Translations under genes and position numbers: made by a program
NCBI RefSeq assembly: GCF_900205865.1
Contig: NZ_LT906662.1
Location: 1,749,411-1,813,410 of the forward strand
Length of the DNA: 64,000 bases
Direction of reading: 5' to 3'
DNA from: Thermoanaerobacterium sp. RBIITD
GTDB lineage: Bacteria; Bacillota; Thermoanaerobacteria; Thermoanaerobacterales; Thermoanaerobacteraceae
Notes under the pieces: model-generated
What the model saw: only the letters and a program-made list of their open reading frames with translations
Databases searched by the model: none
What the model was told of the DNA's origin: nothing
Shown here: positions 1 to 7,771 of the stretch, one piece after another
Layout: every line of letters begins with the position of its first letter
Numbering within the stretch: position 1 is the first letter of the stretch

Positions 1-1113
1 CCTACTTTAACTAATGCTAATATAGCAGTTTTTGCACAGGCTGGTGCAGGAAAATCATTTACCATGAAATTGATAGCCTTAAGAAGTGCGTTATTAGGAG
101 TGAGAACGGTATTTATTGATCCTGAAGGAGAGTATAAGTCGGTTGTAAATAGGGTCGGTGGTGTATATATAAATCTTGAACCTAACTGTAAATATGTTAT
201 AAATCCGTTTGACATAGAAGTTGATATTGATGATGATGGTGCTGAATATGTTAATCTTTTGCAAAAAACGAATGAAATTAAATCACTCATCAGTTTAATT
301 GTAGAAAAAATTAGTAAAACGCCTATAAGTGCATTTGAATTGTCACTTATAGAGGATTGTGTATTAGAAGAATACAGGGCATTAGGCATTACTAAAGATC
401 CAAAAAGCTTGTATGAACAGACCTTTAAAGAAGTTGATGGAAAATACTATATAGGACAAAAAAGAAAGAATATGCCGACATTATCATCATTTGTAGAAAG
501 ACTCAAAACAAAAAGCGGTGGAGAAAATATAGCACAAATATTAAAGCCTTATTTAAAAGGTGGTACAATGGGCTTATTTGACGGACAGTCCAATGTTGAT
601 TTGAAAGATAGTTTATTAATATCTTTCGATGTATCTTCTATAACTGATGAATTTTTAAAAACATATGCCTTGTCTGTTGTTACCAATTGGGTGTGGGAGA
701 GATTTGTAAAACAAGACATAAAAACAAGAAAGATAGTTATCGTTGATGAAGCATGGATGTTTATGAAATATAAATATACTGCGAACTTTCTTGAAAATCT
801 TGCAAGGAGAGCAAGAAAAAGAAATACATCATTGACATTAGCTTCACAGAGCTTTATAGAATTTTCATCAACTAATGAAGGACGTGCAGTCCTCACTAAT
901 GCAGCTACTGTGCTTCTTTTGAGACAATCTCCGACTGATATTGATTCTGTACAGGAAGTATTTCATCTTTCGCAAGGAGAAAGAGAATTTTTGCTGTCGT
1001 GTGGAATAGGTGACGCTTTAATAAAGTCTGGAAGAAATTCGACAGCGTTAAAGGTGGTGGCGTCAGATTATGAGAGAGCGTTTATTACGACTAATCCGAA
1101 TGAACAGAGCTAA
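1..1113 (+). CDS. VirB4/TrbE-type conjugation ATPase, 5' end outside window
   Basis: The frame is already open at base 1 and codes for a Walker A motif (AGAGKSFTMK) at bases 46-75, so the visible ~370 residues are the C-terminal ATPase half of a VirB4-family protein. These hexameric ATPases power assembly of the mating channel and substrate transfer at the inner face of the membrane. A Walker B-like segment (KIVIVDEAWMFM, near bases 730-770) and a following ARRARKRN segment fit the family. The N-terminal domain is missing because of the window edge. The stop overlaps the next gene by 44 bases, indicating translational coupling in a type IV secretion operon. The VirB4 assignment is firm; the subfamily is not. 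Confidence 0.9.
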   Translation, partial: PTLTNANIAVFAQAGAGKSFTMKLIALRSALLGVRTVFIDPEGEYKSVVNRVGGVYINLEPNCKYVINPFDIEVDIDDDGAEYVNLLQKTNEIKSLISLIVEKISKTPISAFELSLIEDCVLEEYRALGITKDPKSLYEQTFKEVDGKYYIGQKRKNMPTLSSFVERLKTKSGGENIAQILKPYLKGGTMGLFDGQSNVDLKDSLLISFDVSSITDEFLKTYALSVVTNWVWERFVKQDIKTRKIVIVDEAWMFMKYKYTANFLENLARRARKRNTSLTLASQSFIEFSSTNEGRAVLTNAATVLLLRQSPTDIDSVQEVFHLSQGEREFLLSCGIGDALIKSGRNSTALKVVASDYERAFITTNPNEQS

Positions 1114-3043
1114 ATTATTTGTTTTTACTTTATTGGTATCTTCCTTTATTCCTACTTTTGCTTTTGCTGAAGTGACTTTTATTGACAGGGTTTTGGCAGC
1201 ACCTTTTAATGGGTTAATTACGCTCTTTAAATCACTTGGCTTTAAATCATTAAATGATTTGGTATTTAATTTACCTAATACAACAACGGCACCTTTTACA
1301 TCAGATGAATGGAATCTTGCCATGTACTGGTATCATGCAATAGAGATAGCAACTGGAGGTCTTGCAGTTGTATCAGTAATTGTTGAAGGATACAGAATTA
1401 TGGCTGCAAGCGGAAATCCTTCTAAAAGAGCTGATGCAATGGAGAAAATAAATTTGACAATTTTAGCTTATGCCGTTATATGGTTTTTGCCTATGCTTTC
1501 GCAATTAGTATTTATGGCAAATGCACATTTAACTGAATTGTTTAAAAACATAATGCAGTCTTATGGCAGTTTTAGTTTTAACAGTACTGATTTTATTGAC
1601 AATATAAATACAGGAAATGTGTTAGCTGATGCAATTGTAAGATTTGGCTATATAGGTTTAATGATGTACTTCAATTTTTTATACACAATAAGAAAGTTTG
1701 TTTTAATAGCTATGCTTGTTGTAACGCCTATTGCTGTGTGGGGTTGGGGCATAACAGGACATAGGCAAGGACTTGAAATAGTAGTAAGTGAAATTGTTTC
1801 TAATGCTTTTATGCAGGCTTCACATGCACTTGCATTGTGCCTATATACAATACTTATTTCAAAAGGCATATCATCAGATTTTTCTACATGGTGGGCGCAA
1901 ATATTTGGCATGGTGGCTATAATACCTACTACAGCTGCCTTAAGAAATCTGTTTATGGGCTTTTTGAGGTGGCTTGGAGTTAATGAAGAAGGATATGCAG
2001 GAATGGCTATGGGTGCATTGTCAAGTTTAGGTTCTATTGCAAGCATAGCAAGTGCAGGATTTAAGAAAAAATCAGGACTTAATCCTGAAAAAGTTAGTGG
2101 CAGTAATGGCGGTGTTGCAGGTTCTGGCAACGGCGGAAACGGTACTGGAGGAGGTACTGGAGGAGGTACTGCTGGCGGTGGTATCTATGGAGGGCAAGAA
2201 GTTCCTTCAGACAGTGGCATATCAGCATTAATGACCATGCCGAAAGTGCAAAGCAATAGAGAAAATATGACTGGCGTGATAGGTAATAGTTCACCTGCTC
2301 ATGCAGTATCAGAAAACAGTTCGTTTGTTTCAATACCTTCCTCTAATAATAGCAGAGTTAATGTGCCTGGGCAAGGCTTTAAAACAGCATTGAGTACTGC
2401 ATCAAAAATAAGCAGCAAACTAAGTCCTGTAGGTCATGCAGTAGGAACTATAGCGGGTGCAGCCATGGGACTTCCTTTAGGTGCAGGTATGATAAATAAC
2501 TTTGCTAAAATTGGAAGCGGTGTTGGAAGTGTGACAACAGGTGCAGCAGGAGGTGCAATTGGTACTGTCGGAAGTTTTGCTGCACAGACAATAGGCTATA
2601 AATATGCTACAGATGATCCAAACAGAAAGTATGTAGATGAGAGTGGTAACGGACTTATAAAAGGTGTGCAGACTGATGATGGTATGATGTATTATATGCC
2701 TGATGATGAAGGATATGCAGACATTCAGCCGTCAGCAACGTTTGCTACAGAAGCACAAGCTTATAGTGCTGGATATAGACCTTACAGCAGAGCAGGTATT
2801 GGAGACAGAATAAAAAATATCACTGGTTCAGAACATCCTTATGATGGTGCAGGTAAAATGATAGGTGCAACATTGGCATCACCTTTAGGTACAAAAGCTG
2901 CAAATATAGGAGGTAATGTCGGCGAAGGTTTTGCAAGAGGAACAAGAAAAGTAGGAGGTGCAGTAGTATCTGGTGTGCAAAAAGGATATCAATGGATAAA
3001 AAATATATCCGATGATCCTGATAATTTCAGATGGAAGCAATAA
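1070..3043 (+). CDS. VirB6/TrbL-like polytopic membrane protein of the type IV secretion system
   Basis: 657 residues. It begins with a basic stretch and a signal-like hydrophobic segment (VFTLLVSSFIPTFAFA), followed by about six membrane segments up to residue ~300. A Gly/Ser-rich linker (~345-375) and a soluble Gly/Ala-rich tail follow. This layout matches VirB6/TrbL channel proteins of Gram-positive conjugation systems. The start at 1070 has AAGGTGGTG about ten bases upstream; an internal ATG at 1100 is possible but has no ribosome site. It overlaps the VirB4 gene and is followed by a terminator and the VirB1-like hydrolase gene. The assignment rests on topology and context, not on a sequence motif. 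Confidence 0.7.
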   Translation: MRERLLRLIRMNRAKLFVFTLLVSSFIPTFAFAEVTFIDRVLAAPFNGLITLFKSLGFKSLNDLVFNLPNTTTAPFTSDEWNLAMYWYHAIEIATGGLAVVSVIVEGYRIMAASGNPSKRADAMEKINLTILAYAVIWFLPMLSQLVFMANAHLTELFKNIMQSYGSFSFNSTDFIDNINTGNVLADAIVRFGYIGLMMYFNFLYTIRKFVLIAMLVVTPIAVWGWGITGHRQGLEIVVSEIVSNAFMQASHALALCLYTILISKGISSDFSTWWAQIFGMVAIIPTTAALRNLFMGFLRWLGVNEEGYAGMAMGALSSLGSIASIASAGFKKKSGLNPEKVSGSNGGVAGSGNGGNGTGGGTGGGTAGGGIYGGQEVPSDSGISALMTMPKVQSNRENMTGVIGNSSPAHAVSENSSFVSIPSSNNSRVNVPGQGFKTALSTASKISSKLSPVGHAVGTIAGAAMGLPLGAGMINNFAKIGSGVGSVTTGAAGGAIGTVGSFAAQTIGYKYATDDPNRKYVDESGNGLIKGVQTDDGMMYYMPDDEGYADIQPSATFATEAQAYSAGYRPYSRAGIGDRIKNITGSEHPYDGAGKMIGATLASPLGTKAANIGGNVGEGFARGTRKVGGAVVSGVQKGYQWIKNISDDPDNFRWKQ

Positions 3044-3070
3044 TACGCTGTTAAGTCAGCGTATTTTTTT
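3043..3070 (+). terminator. Rho-independent terminator
   Basis: ATACGCTG and CAGCGTAT form an 8-bp stem with loop TTAAGT, followed by seven T. It sits directly on the stop codon of the VirB6-like gene. The ribosome site of the next gene follows immediately, so downstream expression needs read-through. Confidence 0.8.
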
Positions 3071-3072
3071 GG

Positions 3073-4767
3073 GTGGTGATTGATACGGGAGAAAAACTTA
3101 AAAATCTTTTTAAGAATAAAGCAAAGAAAAAAGTATTGGCTTTTTTATTGCAACCTCATGTTTTAGCTATAGCAGGTATTTTTTTTCTTATTTTATTAGG
3201 TGTATTTTTGCTTTTGGGGATATTCGGTACAGCTTATGATGACGGTACAGTAAATAAGAATGGTGCTAGAGCGCAAGAAATCGAAACATCTTTAAATCCG
3301 CCTATCTTGTCAACTGACAAAATGGAAAAACAATTTTTCTTGCCTTATGGAATACCTTATGCAATAGAGCTATATGCAACAGACTGGAATGATACACTTA
3401 ATAAAGAGATGGTTTCTAGTATAACAAAAGAATTAAATCCTATTTTTACTTATACAGACTTCACAGAAACAATAGAAACAATAACTAGCACTAAAGATAG
3501 TAAAGGTGAATGGCATACTACACAGACAATACAAAAGATTCCACAAAAATTTATTACAGTTGCAAATACCTATGCAGGTGTTTATACAATGCAATATAAG
3601 GTTATGAATAAAAAAGAAGAGAATGACAGTTCTGACGTTCATCAAACCATTATTACGACATATCTTCAAAGAGTTGGTATGGATTTTTCACCTGACTGGA
3701 CTAGACTAGATGCAGTTATTGCAAAATATGCTTCAAAGAATATACCATTTCAAAAAACTGTAGTAAAAGGAGGACAGATTATATATCCTTTTGATGGCGA
3801 TTATCAAGTAACATCACCTTTCGGTTCAAGAAATGATCCTATGAAACAAAATAACGTTGAATTTCATACAGGAATAGATTTCGGAGTACCGCTAGGAACG
3901 CCGATAAAAGCAGTGGCAGACGGTGTTGTTGTACAAGCTGGGTCTAATGATGGGTATGGTAATTCAGTAACTATAGATCATGGCGGTGGAATGATAACAT
4001 TATATGGACATTTATCAAAAGTGATGGTTTCTGAAGGTCAAAAAGTTAAGCAAGTTGATGTAATTGGATTATCAGGAAACACAGGAAGGTCAAATGGACC
4101 ACATTTACATTTTGAAATACGTCAAAATGGTCAACCTGTTGATCCGTCAAGTTATTTATCAGGAGTTGATAGTTTTAGTGGCGGTGAAGTAAACTATGTA
4201 ACAGAACTGAATAGAGTAATGTTATTAGAAACTTCAGAGTCTTTAATGACGAAGCAGCAAAATGTAGAATGGCTTCTTTCTGATAATGTAAGCTTTGATT
4301 CAAACGCTGGAAGCGATCCACATCAAGTTTATAATGTTAATCCCGGTGAAGTACCACAAGAATTATTACCTGTATTCAAAGCAGCAGGTTCAAAATATAA
4401 CATACCATGGGTTGTATTAGCAGCGATAGCATATAGAGAATCAAGCTTTAATCCAAATGCTATTGGACCATATTTAGTGGATTTTAATACAAGTGCAGAA
4501 GGAATGATGCAGTTTTTGCCGTCTACTTTTCAGGCATTTGCTGTTGATGGGAATAATGATGGCGTAAAAAGTGTATTTGAACCTGAAGATGCTATATATA
4601 CCGCAGCAAATTATTTAAGTTCTAATTACAGACGTTATAAGGCACAAGATATGAGTAGTGATGATGCTTTAAGGAAAGCAATATGGGATTATAACCATGC
4701 TTGGTGGTATGTAGATCAAGTAATGTCAATTGCAGATAAATATGCACAAAAATATAATGCACAATAA
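3073..4767 (+). CDS. VirB1-like bifunctional cell-wall hydrolase (M23 peptidase + lytic transglycosylase)
   Basis: About 564 residues. A membrane segment lies at ~25-50. An M23 endopeptidase domain spans ~255-360, with the zinc ligands in HTGIDFG and the HLHFEI motif. A lytic transglycosylase domain spans ~430-560, with catalytic Glu in YRESSF and a later GMMQFLPSTF motif. Such two-domain enzymes open the peptidoglycan so that a conjugation channel can cross the Gram-positive wall; the protein is probably membrane-anchored with its catalytic part outside. It follows the VirB4 and VirB6-like genes. The start is uncertain: GTG codons at 3073 and 3076 lie inside the GGTGGTGAT ribosome-site-like sequence, so initiation may be slightly further downstream at a rare codon. 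Confidence 0.88.
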   Translation: MVIDTGEKLKNLFKNKAKKKVLAFLLQPHVLAIAGIFFLILLGVFLLLGIFGTAYDDGTVNKNGARAQEIETSLNPPILSTDKMEKQFFLPYGIPYAIELYATDWNDTLNKEMVSSITKELNPIFTYTDFTETIETITSTKDSKGEWHTTQTIQKIPQKFITVANTYAGVYTMQYKVMNKKEENDSSDVHQTIITTYLQRVGMDFSPDWTRLDAVIAKYASKNIPFQKTVVKGGQIIYPFDGDYQVTSPFGSRNDPMKQNNVEFHTGIDFGVPLGTPIKAVADGVVVQAGSNDGYGNSVTIDHGGGMITLYGHLSKVMVSEGQKVKQVDVIGLSGNTGRSNGPHLHFEIRQNGQPVDPSSYLSGVDSFSGGEVNYVTELNRVMLLETSESLMTKQQNVEWLLSDNVSFDSNAGSDPHQVYNVNPGEVPQELLPVFKAAGSKYNIPWVVLAAIAYRESSFNPNAIGPYLVDFNTSAEGMMQFLPSTFQAFAVDGNNDGVKSVFEPEDAIYTAANYLSSNYRRYKAQDMSSDDALRKAIWDYNHAWWYVDQVMSIADKYAQKYNAQ

Positions 4768-4808
4768 TACATCTATATATTGACAAAACATATAATTAGA
4801 TGTACTAT
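4768..4808 (+). promoter_or_regulatory. Promoter with 37-bp inverted-repeat operator (copy 1 of 3)
   Basis: TACATCTA (4768-4775) and TAGATGTA (4797-4804) form an inverted repeat with 21 bases between. A TTGACA -35 box (4780-4785) lies inside it, and a TACTAT -10 (4803-4808, spacer 17) overlaps the right half. Near-identical architecture occurs at 25119 and 53016. It drives the membrane protein gene starting at 4843. Confidence 0.75.
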
Positions 4809-4842
4809 ATATGTAGCAAATATTTTTGAAAGAAGTGATAAT

Positions 4843-5403
4843 ATGGGAATATTAAATGCATTACTTGATCTTTTAAGCAAAATAATGATGCCTTTCATTT
4901 TTATTTATCTTGTATTGAATCGTCTTTTACAGGAAGTTGGAAAGATAATTGCTTATGCTTTTGGCGGTTTGATGTTCATATATATAGTATCTATTTCTTT
5001 CATGCTTATGGTAGGCGATACAGCAGAAGCGAAAAATAATTTTGTAGGACTTGCAGGTGACATGAGAACATATTTTGAACAACTTCCATCAAAAATACCT
5101 AATTGGATTCAGACTGCAACAGCATATTTGCAGACACACATTTTTATCAGAAATCTTTTGTTTGTATATTTGATAGGTTTTGCATGTTATCATTTTATAG
5201 ATATATATAATTATAGACAGGAACGGAAAAACAGAGTTATAAGCAGTAATCAAAATGTACAGCAAGATAATAACACTTATGACCCTACTGGAGGTTTTAC
5301 AAAAGCACATTTTGATGTTTATTTTCCTGAAGGCTGGGAAGAAAGAAGAAAAGCCTTTAAGGAACAAATTAAAAATGTTAATAATAAAAAAACAGGCACT
5401 TAA
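4843..5403 (+). CDS. Membrane protein of unknown function, conjugation operon
   Basis: 186 residues (MGILNALLDLLSKIMMPF...). Hydrophobic segments lie at roughly 8-30, 35-60 and 105-125, followed by a charged cytosolic tail. The start at 4843 follows AGAAGTGATA; in-frame codons further upstream fall inside the promoter. I do not recognise the family. Position after VirB1 and its own TTGACA promoter suggest an accessory component of the same secretion system under separate control. The last codons (Thr-Gly-Thr-stop) are built from the terminator hairpin, with TAA in its loop. Confidence 0.6.
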   Translation: MGILNALLDLLSKIMMPFIFIYLVLNRLLQEVGKIIAYAFGGLMFIYIVSISFMLMVGDTAEAKNNFVGLAGDMRTYFEQLPSKIPNWIQTATAYLQTHIFIRNLLFVYLIGFACYHFIDIYNYRQERKNRVISSNQNVQQDNNTYDPTGGFTKAHFDVYFPEGWEERRKAFKEQIKNVNNKKTGT

Positions 5404-5413
5404 TTGTGCCTGT
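5392..5413 (+). terminator. Terminator hairpin containing the upstream stop codon
   Basis: ACAGGCAC and GTGCCTGT form a perfect 8-bp stem around TTAATT, and the TAA stop of the upstream gene is in the loop. The T-run after it is broken by AAAA, so termination is likely partial. Confidence 0.6.
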
Positions 5414-5440
5414 TAAAATTTTTTAAAGTTGGTGATATAG

Positions 5441-5752
5441 ATGTACTGCAAAGACTGCAAGTATTTTGATAATGTAGATTCTGGCAAAGGTTTCTGCCAA
5501 AAATATAAGGACAGTGTACCGTTTCTTATCGTTAATGCAGACATGAAATGCGTATTGACAAGGACTAAACTTAAATGCAAAAACTGCAAATATTGGAAGC
5601 TGGTTAAACAAGATAATGAGATTGTAGATAACTTTCATCAAATAGGTATGTGCACATATAAAGGTGCAGCATTTCCTATGTTTGCAGAAGAATTTTGTGG
5701 CTTAAATGATACAGAACTAAAGATAGCGGAAAAGGAGAATACAGGCACTTAA
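5441..5752 (+). CDS. Small Cys-rich protein with paired CxxC knuckles
   Basis: 103 residues. CKDCKYF near the start and CKNCKYW in the middle are repeated knuckles, with further Cys in GFCQKY, MCTY and FCGL. The pattern suggests two tandem zinc-binding units from an internal duplication. Function unknown. The ribosome site is TTGGTGATAT. It ends like the previous gene: Asn-Thr-Gly-Thr-stop encoded by a second ACAGGCAC terminator hairpin, which suggests the gene-end cassette was duplicated. Confidence 0.6.
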   Translation: MYCKDCKYFDNVDSGKGFCQKYKDSVPFLIVNADMKCVLTRTKLKCKNCKYWKLVKQDNEIVDNFHQIGMCTYKGAAFPMFAEEFCGLNDTELKIAEKENTGT

Positions 5753-5770
5753 AAGGTGCCTGTTTTTTTT
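5741..5770 (+). terminator. Terminator with stop codon in loop
   Basis: ACAGGCAC and GTGCCTGT stem, loop TTAAAAG, followed by eight T. The TAA of the upstream gene lies in the loop. It is nearly the same hairpin as at 5392. Confidence 0.8.
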
Positions 5771-5831
5771 GTGTCTGTCAGAGAGGAACAGGCAGGAACG
5801 TTGACATACTGCCTGTACGGACACAAAAAAA
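5763..5831. repeat. 69-base imperfect hairpin element
   Basis: Eight T plus GTGTCTG (5763-5777) can pair with CGGACAC plus seven A (5818-5831). Inside it ACAGGCAG (5788-5795) pairs with CTGCCTGT (5809-5816). The whole gap between two small genes can fold as one long stem-loop. The T-run doubles as the tail of the preceding terminator, so the structure may modulate termination or translation of the gene at 5854. Confidence 0.5.
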
Positions 5832-5853
5832 CATTAAAAGGTTTTGATAAGAC

Positions 5854-6045
5854 ATGGTCAAAACATACAAAAAAGGCGATACAATTTTCATACAAGGTAT
5901 AAGAACGTGGAAAGAACTTGTTGGTCTTGTTAAACGTGCTGAAAAAGCTGGATATAAGTATGTTGGCTATCATAATATAGAGCCTATTGGAGACGTGGCG
6001 GTGTTTGAAAAAAATAAAAGCAAAGGAGTGATACAAAAATGGTAA
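5854..6045 (+). CDS. Small hypothetical protein
   Basis: 63 residues, soluble, basic at the start, with a KELVGLVKRAEKAGYKYVG segment likely to be an amphipathic helix followed by strands. No family recognised. It overlaps the next gene by seven bases, which supports it being translated. The ribosome site is weak. Confidence 0.5.
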   Translation: MVKTYKKGDTIFIQGIRTWKELVGLVKRAEKAGYKYVGYHNIEPIGDVAVFEKNKSKGVIQKW

Positions 6046-6710
6046 TTCTCTTTACAGGTATTGAAACACTTGATAATGTATTAAAACAGGAACTTGATAA
6101 AGAAAAAATAGACTCAAGAATAGCTTTTTATGAAGATTATCCATTGAATGAAGAGAAATGTGATATGGTCGTGGTGTCACCTCACATAGATATAAAGTTG
6201 CCTTTAAAGGACTATTTGTTTGCTTTAAGACAGCGTGATAGACGTGTAATTTTACTTTTGGATAATGATAAATCTGAACATTTAGGCTATGCACTTGCAT
6301 TAGGTATTTATGATATTGTATTTGATCCAATAACGCCTGATAAAATTATAAACCGTGTAAAAAATCCTGCTAAATTTTCAGATGTACAAGGACTTTATTT
6401 AGGCTTAAGGGGTAAGGTAAATTTCTCTGGTGAAGAAATAACAAAGCCTGATGAAGAACCTGTTGTAAAGGTAGAAAGTGAACATAAAATAAAGTCTGAA
6501 ATTAAATCTGAAATAAAGCCTATTATAGAACCTAAAAAGGAACCTGAAATTGTTAAAAATGTAATTGAAATTGACGTAAATAAGCAGAATATGGCAATAG
6601 ACCAGATTGAAGGCATGATGAAACTTTTAGGATATAAATTGAAAGAGAAAAAGGACGTTAATGGTGCTTTATTGGAACTTGAACAGGCTTTGATTGAGGA
6701 AATAATTTGA
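6039..6710 (+). CDS. Receiver-like protein resembling TadZ N-terminal domains
   Basis: 223 residues. The first ~120 look like an atypical receiver fold: alternating strands and helices with VILLLDN and a final hydrophobic strand, but no clear phospho-acceptor context. Then come a Lys/Glu/Pro-rich linker (repeated IKSEIK/IKPIIEP) and a short helical tail. TadZ/CpaE proteins commonly carry such a non-canonical receiver before their ATPase; here the ATPase is absent. The C-terminal part of the TadZ-like protein at 44974 shows a comparable segment (IESLNNVLKNEM versus IETLDNVLKQEL). The ribosome site is AAAGGAGTGAT. Confidence 0.55.
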   Translation: MVILFTGIETLDNVLKQELDKEKIDSRIAFYEDYPLNEEKCDMVVVSPHIDIKLPLKDYLFALRQRDRRVILLLDNDKSEHLGYALALGIYDIVFDPITPDKIINRVKNPAKFSDVQGLYLGLRGKVNFSGEEITKPDEEPVVKVESEHKIKSEIKSEIKPIIEPKKEPEIVKNVIEIDVNKQNMAIDQIEGMMKLLGYKLKEKKDVNGALLELEQALIEEII

Positions 6711-6739
6711 TTAGAAAAAATGCGTAAGGAGGTTATTAA

Positions 6740-6952
6740 GTGAACGAGAATAAGACGTTTTGCGAAGAATGTAGAAAAGATGTTGAGTATTTGACGGAAG
6801 TTGCTGAACTTAAAGGAAAACTTAAAGGTGCAGAATATAAGTATATTGGAAAAAGAGCTATATGTACAGAATGTGGAAGTGAGGTCTATGTTGCTGAAAT
6901 AGAAGATGAAAACTTAAAAGCTTTGTATGATGCTTATTATAAGGAGAAATAA
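6740..6952 (+). CDS. YgiT-type zinc-ribbon small protein
   Basis: 70 residues from a GTG start after AAGGAGG. CEEC near residue 8 and CTEC near residue 47 give a four-Cys zinc ribbon, resembling the N-terminal zinc domain of YgiT/MqsA-type antitoxin proteins but without the HTH. No toxin-like partner is adjacent. Function unknown; a DNA- or protein-binding adaptor is possible. Confidence 0.55.
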   Translation: MNENKTFCEECRKDVEYLTEVAELKGKLKGAEYKYIGKRAICTECGSEVYVAEIEDENLKALYDAYYKEK

Positions 6953-6960
6953 ACAGTGAA

Positions 6961-7232
6961 ATGAGAAATGTCTTAAAATTGATTGCACTTCTGACAATGG
7001 TTATAGATCATGTTGGTGCGGTTTTATATCCTAATATCATTGTTTTGAGAATGATAGGAAGAATCAGTTTTCCTATTTTTGCATATTTGTTAGCTTTAGG
7101 TTATAAAAGTACACATGATGCAAAAAAATATTTAAAAAGATTATTATTGTTTGGTTTGTTATCAGAAATACCTTATATTTTGGCATTTAATAGCGATAAT
7201 TTAAACATATTTTTTACACTTGCTTTAGGATC
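6961..7232 (+). pseudogene. traX: traX, N-terminal part, split by IS605-type insertion
   Basis: The start (KLIALLTMVIDHVGAVLYPN, then RMIGRISFPIFAYLLALGY) is characteristic of the TraX family, integral membrane proteins found in conjugative elements. The frame runs through FFTLALG and then into transposon sequence at about 7232. The missing part resumes at 9612. Joining GGATC to ACGTCTT restores one frame, so this looks like a recent insertion into an intact gene. Confidence 0.8.
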
Positions 7233-7325
7233 GAACGGCGGGAATCCTCTCCAATTCATTGGAGAGATGAAAGCCAGTTTTTAATAAAACATTACTATAT
7301 GTATAATGAATTATACCAGTAATAT

Positions 7326-7354
7326 TTGAAATAAATATAAATTTATGTTATACT
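7326..7354 (+). promoter_or_regulatory. tnpA promoter, apparently leaderless
   Basis: TTGAAA (7326-7331), 17-base spacer, TATACT (7349-7354). The tnpA ATG follows only six bases after the -10 box, so the transcript would begin at or near the start codon. The same geometry occurs in copy 2. Confidence 0.7.
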
Positions 7355-7360
7355 ATACGT

Positions 7361-7771
7361 ATGAAAAAGGATAACATAATCCATGCAAGAACATGTGTAT
7401 ATAACGTCAATTATCATATCGTGTGGTCAACAAAATATAGAAAGGAAGTGTTAACAGAAAATATTCAATCATATTTAAAATCTTTGTTTGATGAAATAGC
7501 ACACGATAAAGACTTTAAAATCGCTGCAATGGAAATAATGCCAGATCATGTACATGTTTTTGTTTCTGCACATCCGAAAATATCTCCTTCATATATTGCA
7601 AAAATGTTGAAAGGAATAAGTGCGAGAAAAACATTGATGCAATATCCAGAATTGACAAAACAGTTGTGGAAGGGACATTTATGGAATTCATCTTTCTATA
7701 TTGAAACAATTGGTTCGATATCGGAAGATGTCATAAAGAAATATATTGAAAATCAGAAAACGAGAGGGTAA
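7361..7771 (+). CDS. tnpA: TnpA, Y1 HUH transposase of IS200/IS605 family
   Basis: 136 residues, the usual size. The HUH metal-binding motif is MPDHVHVFV and the catalytic Tyr is in the SSFYIETIG segment. These enzymes cut and rejoin single-stranded DNA at hairpin ends beside a short target motif, without target duplication. There is no Shine-Dalgarno; the promoter places transcription start at the ATG. Its TAA overlaps the ATG of tnpB. It is very similar to the protein at 30517. Confidence 0.95.
   Translation: MKKDNIIHARTCVYNVNYHIVWSTKYRKEVLTENIQSYLKSLFDEIAHDKDFKIAAMEIMPDHVHVFVSAHPKISPSYIAKMLKGISARKTLMQYPELTKQLWKGHLWNSSFYIETIGSISEDVIKKYIENQKTRG

Noticed and set aside
5435-5445. Possible fourth copy of the TAGATGTA half-site
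   Set aside because: Single half-site overlapping a ribosome site and start codon, with no partner at the right distance and no -35 box between.
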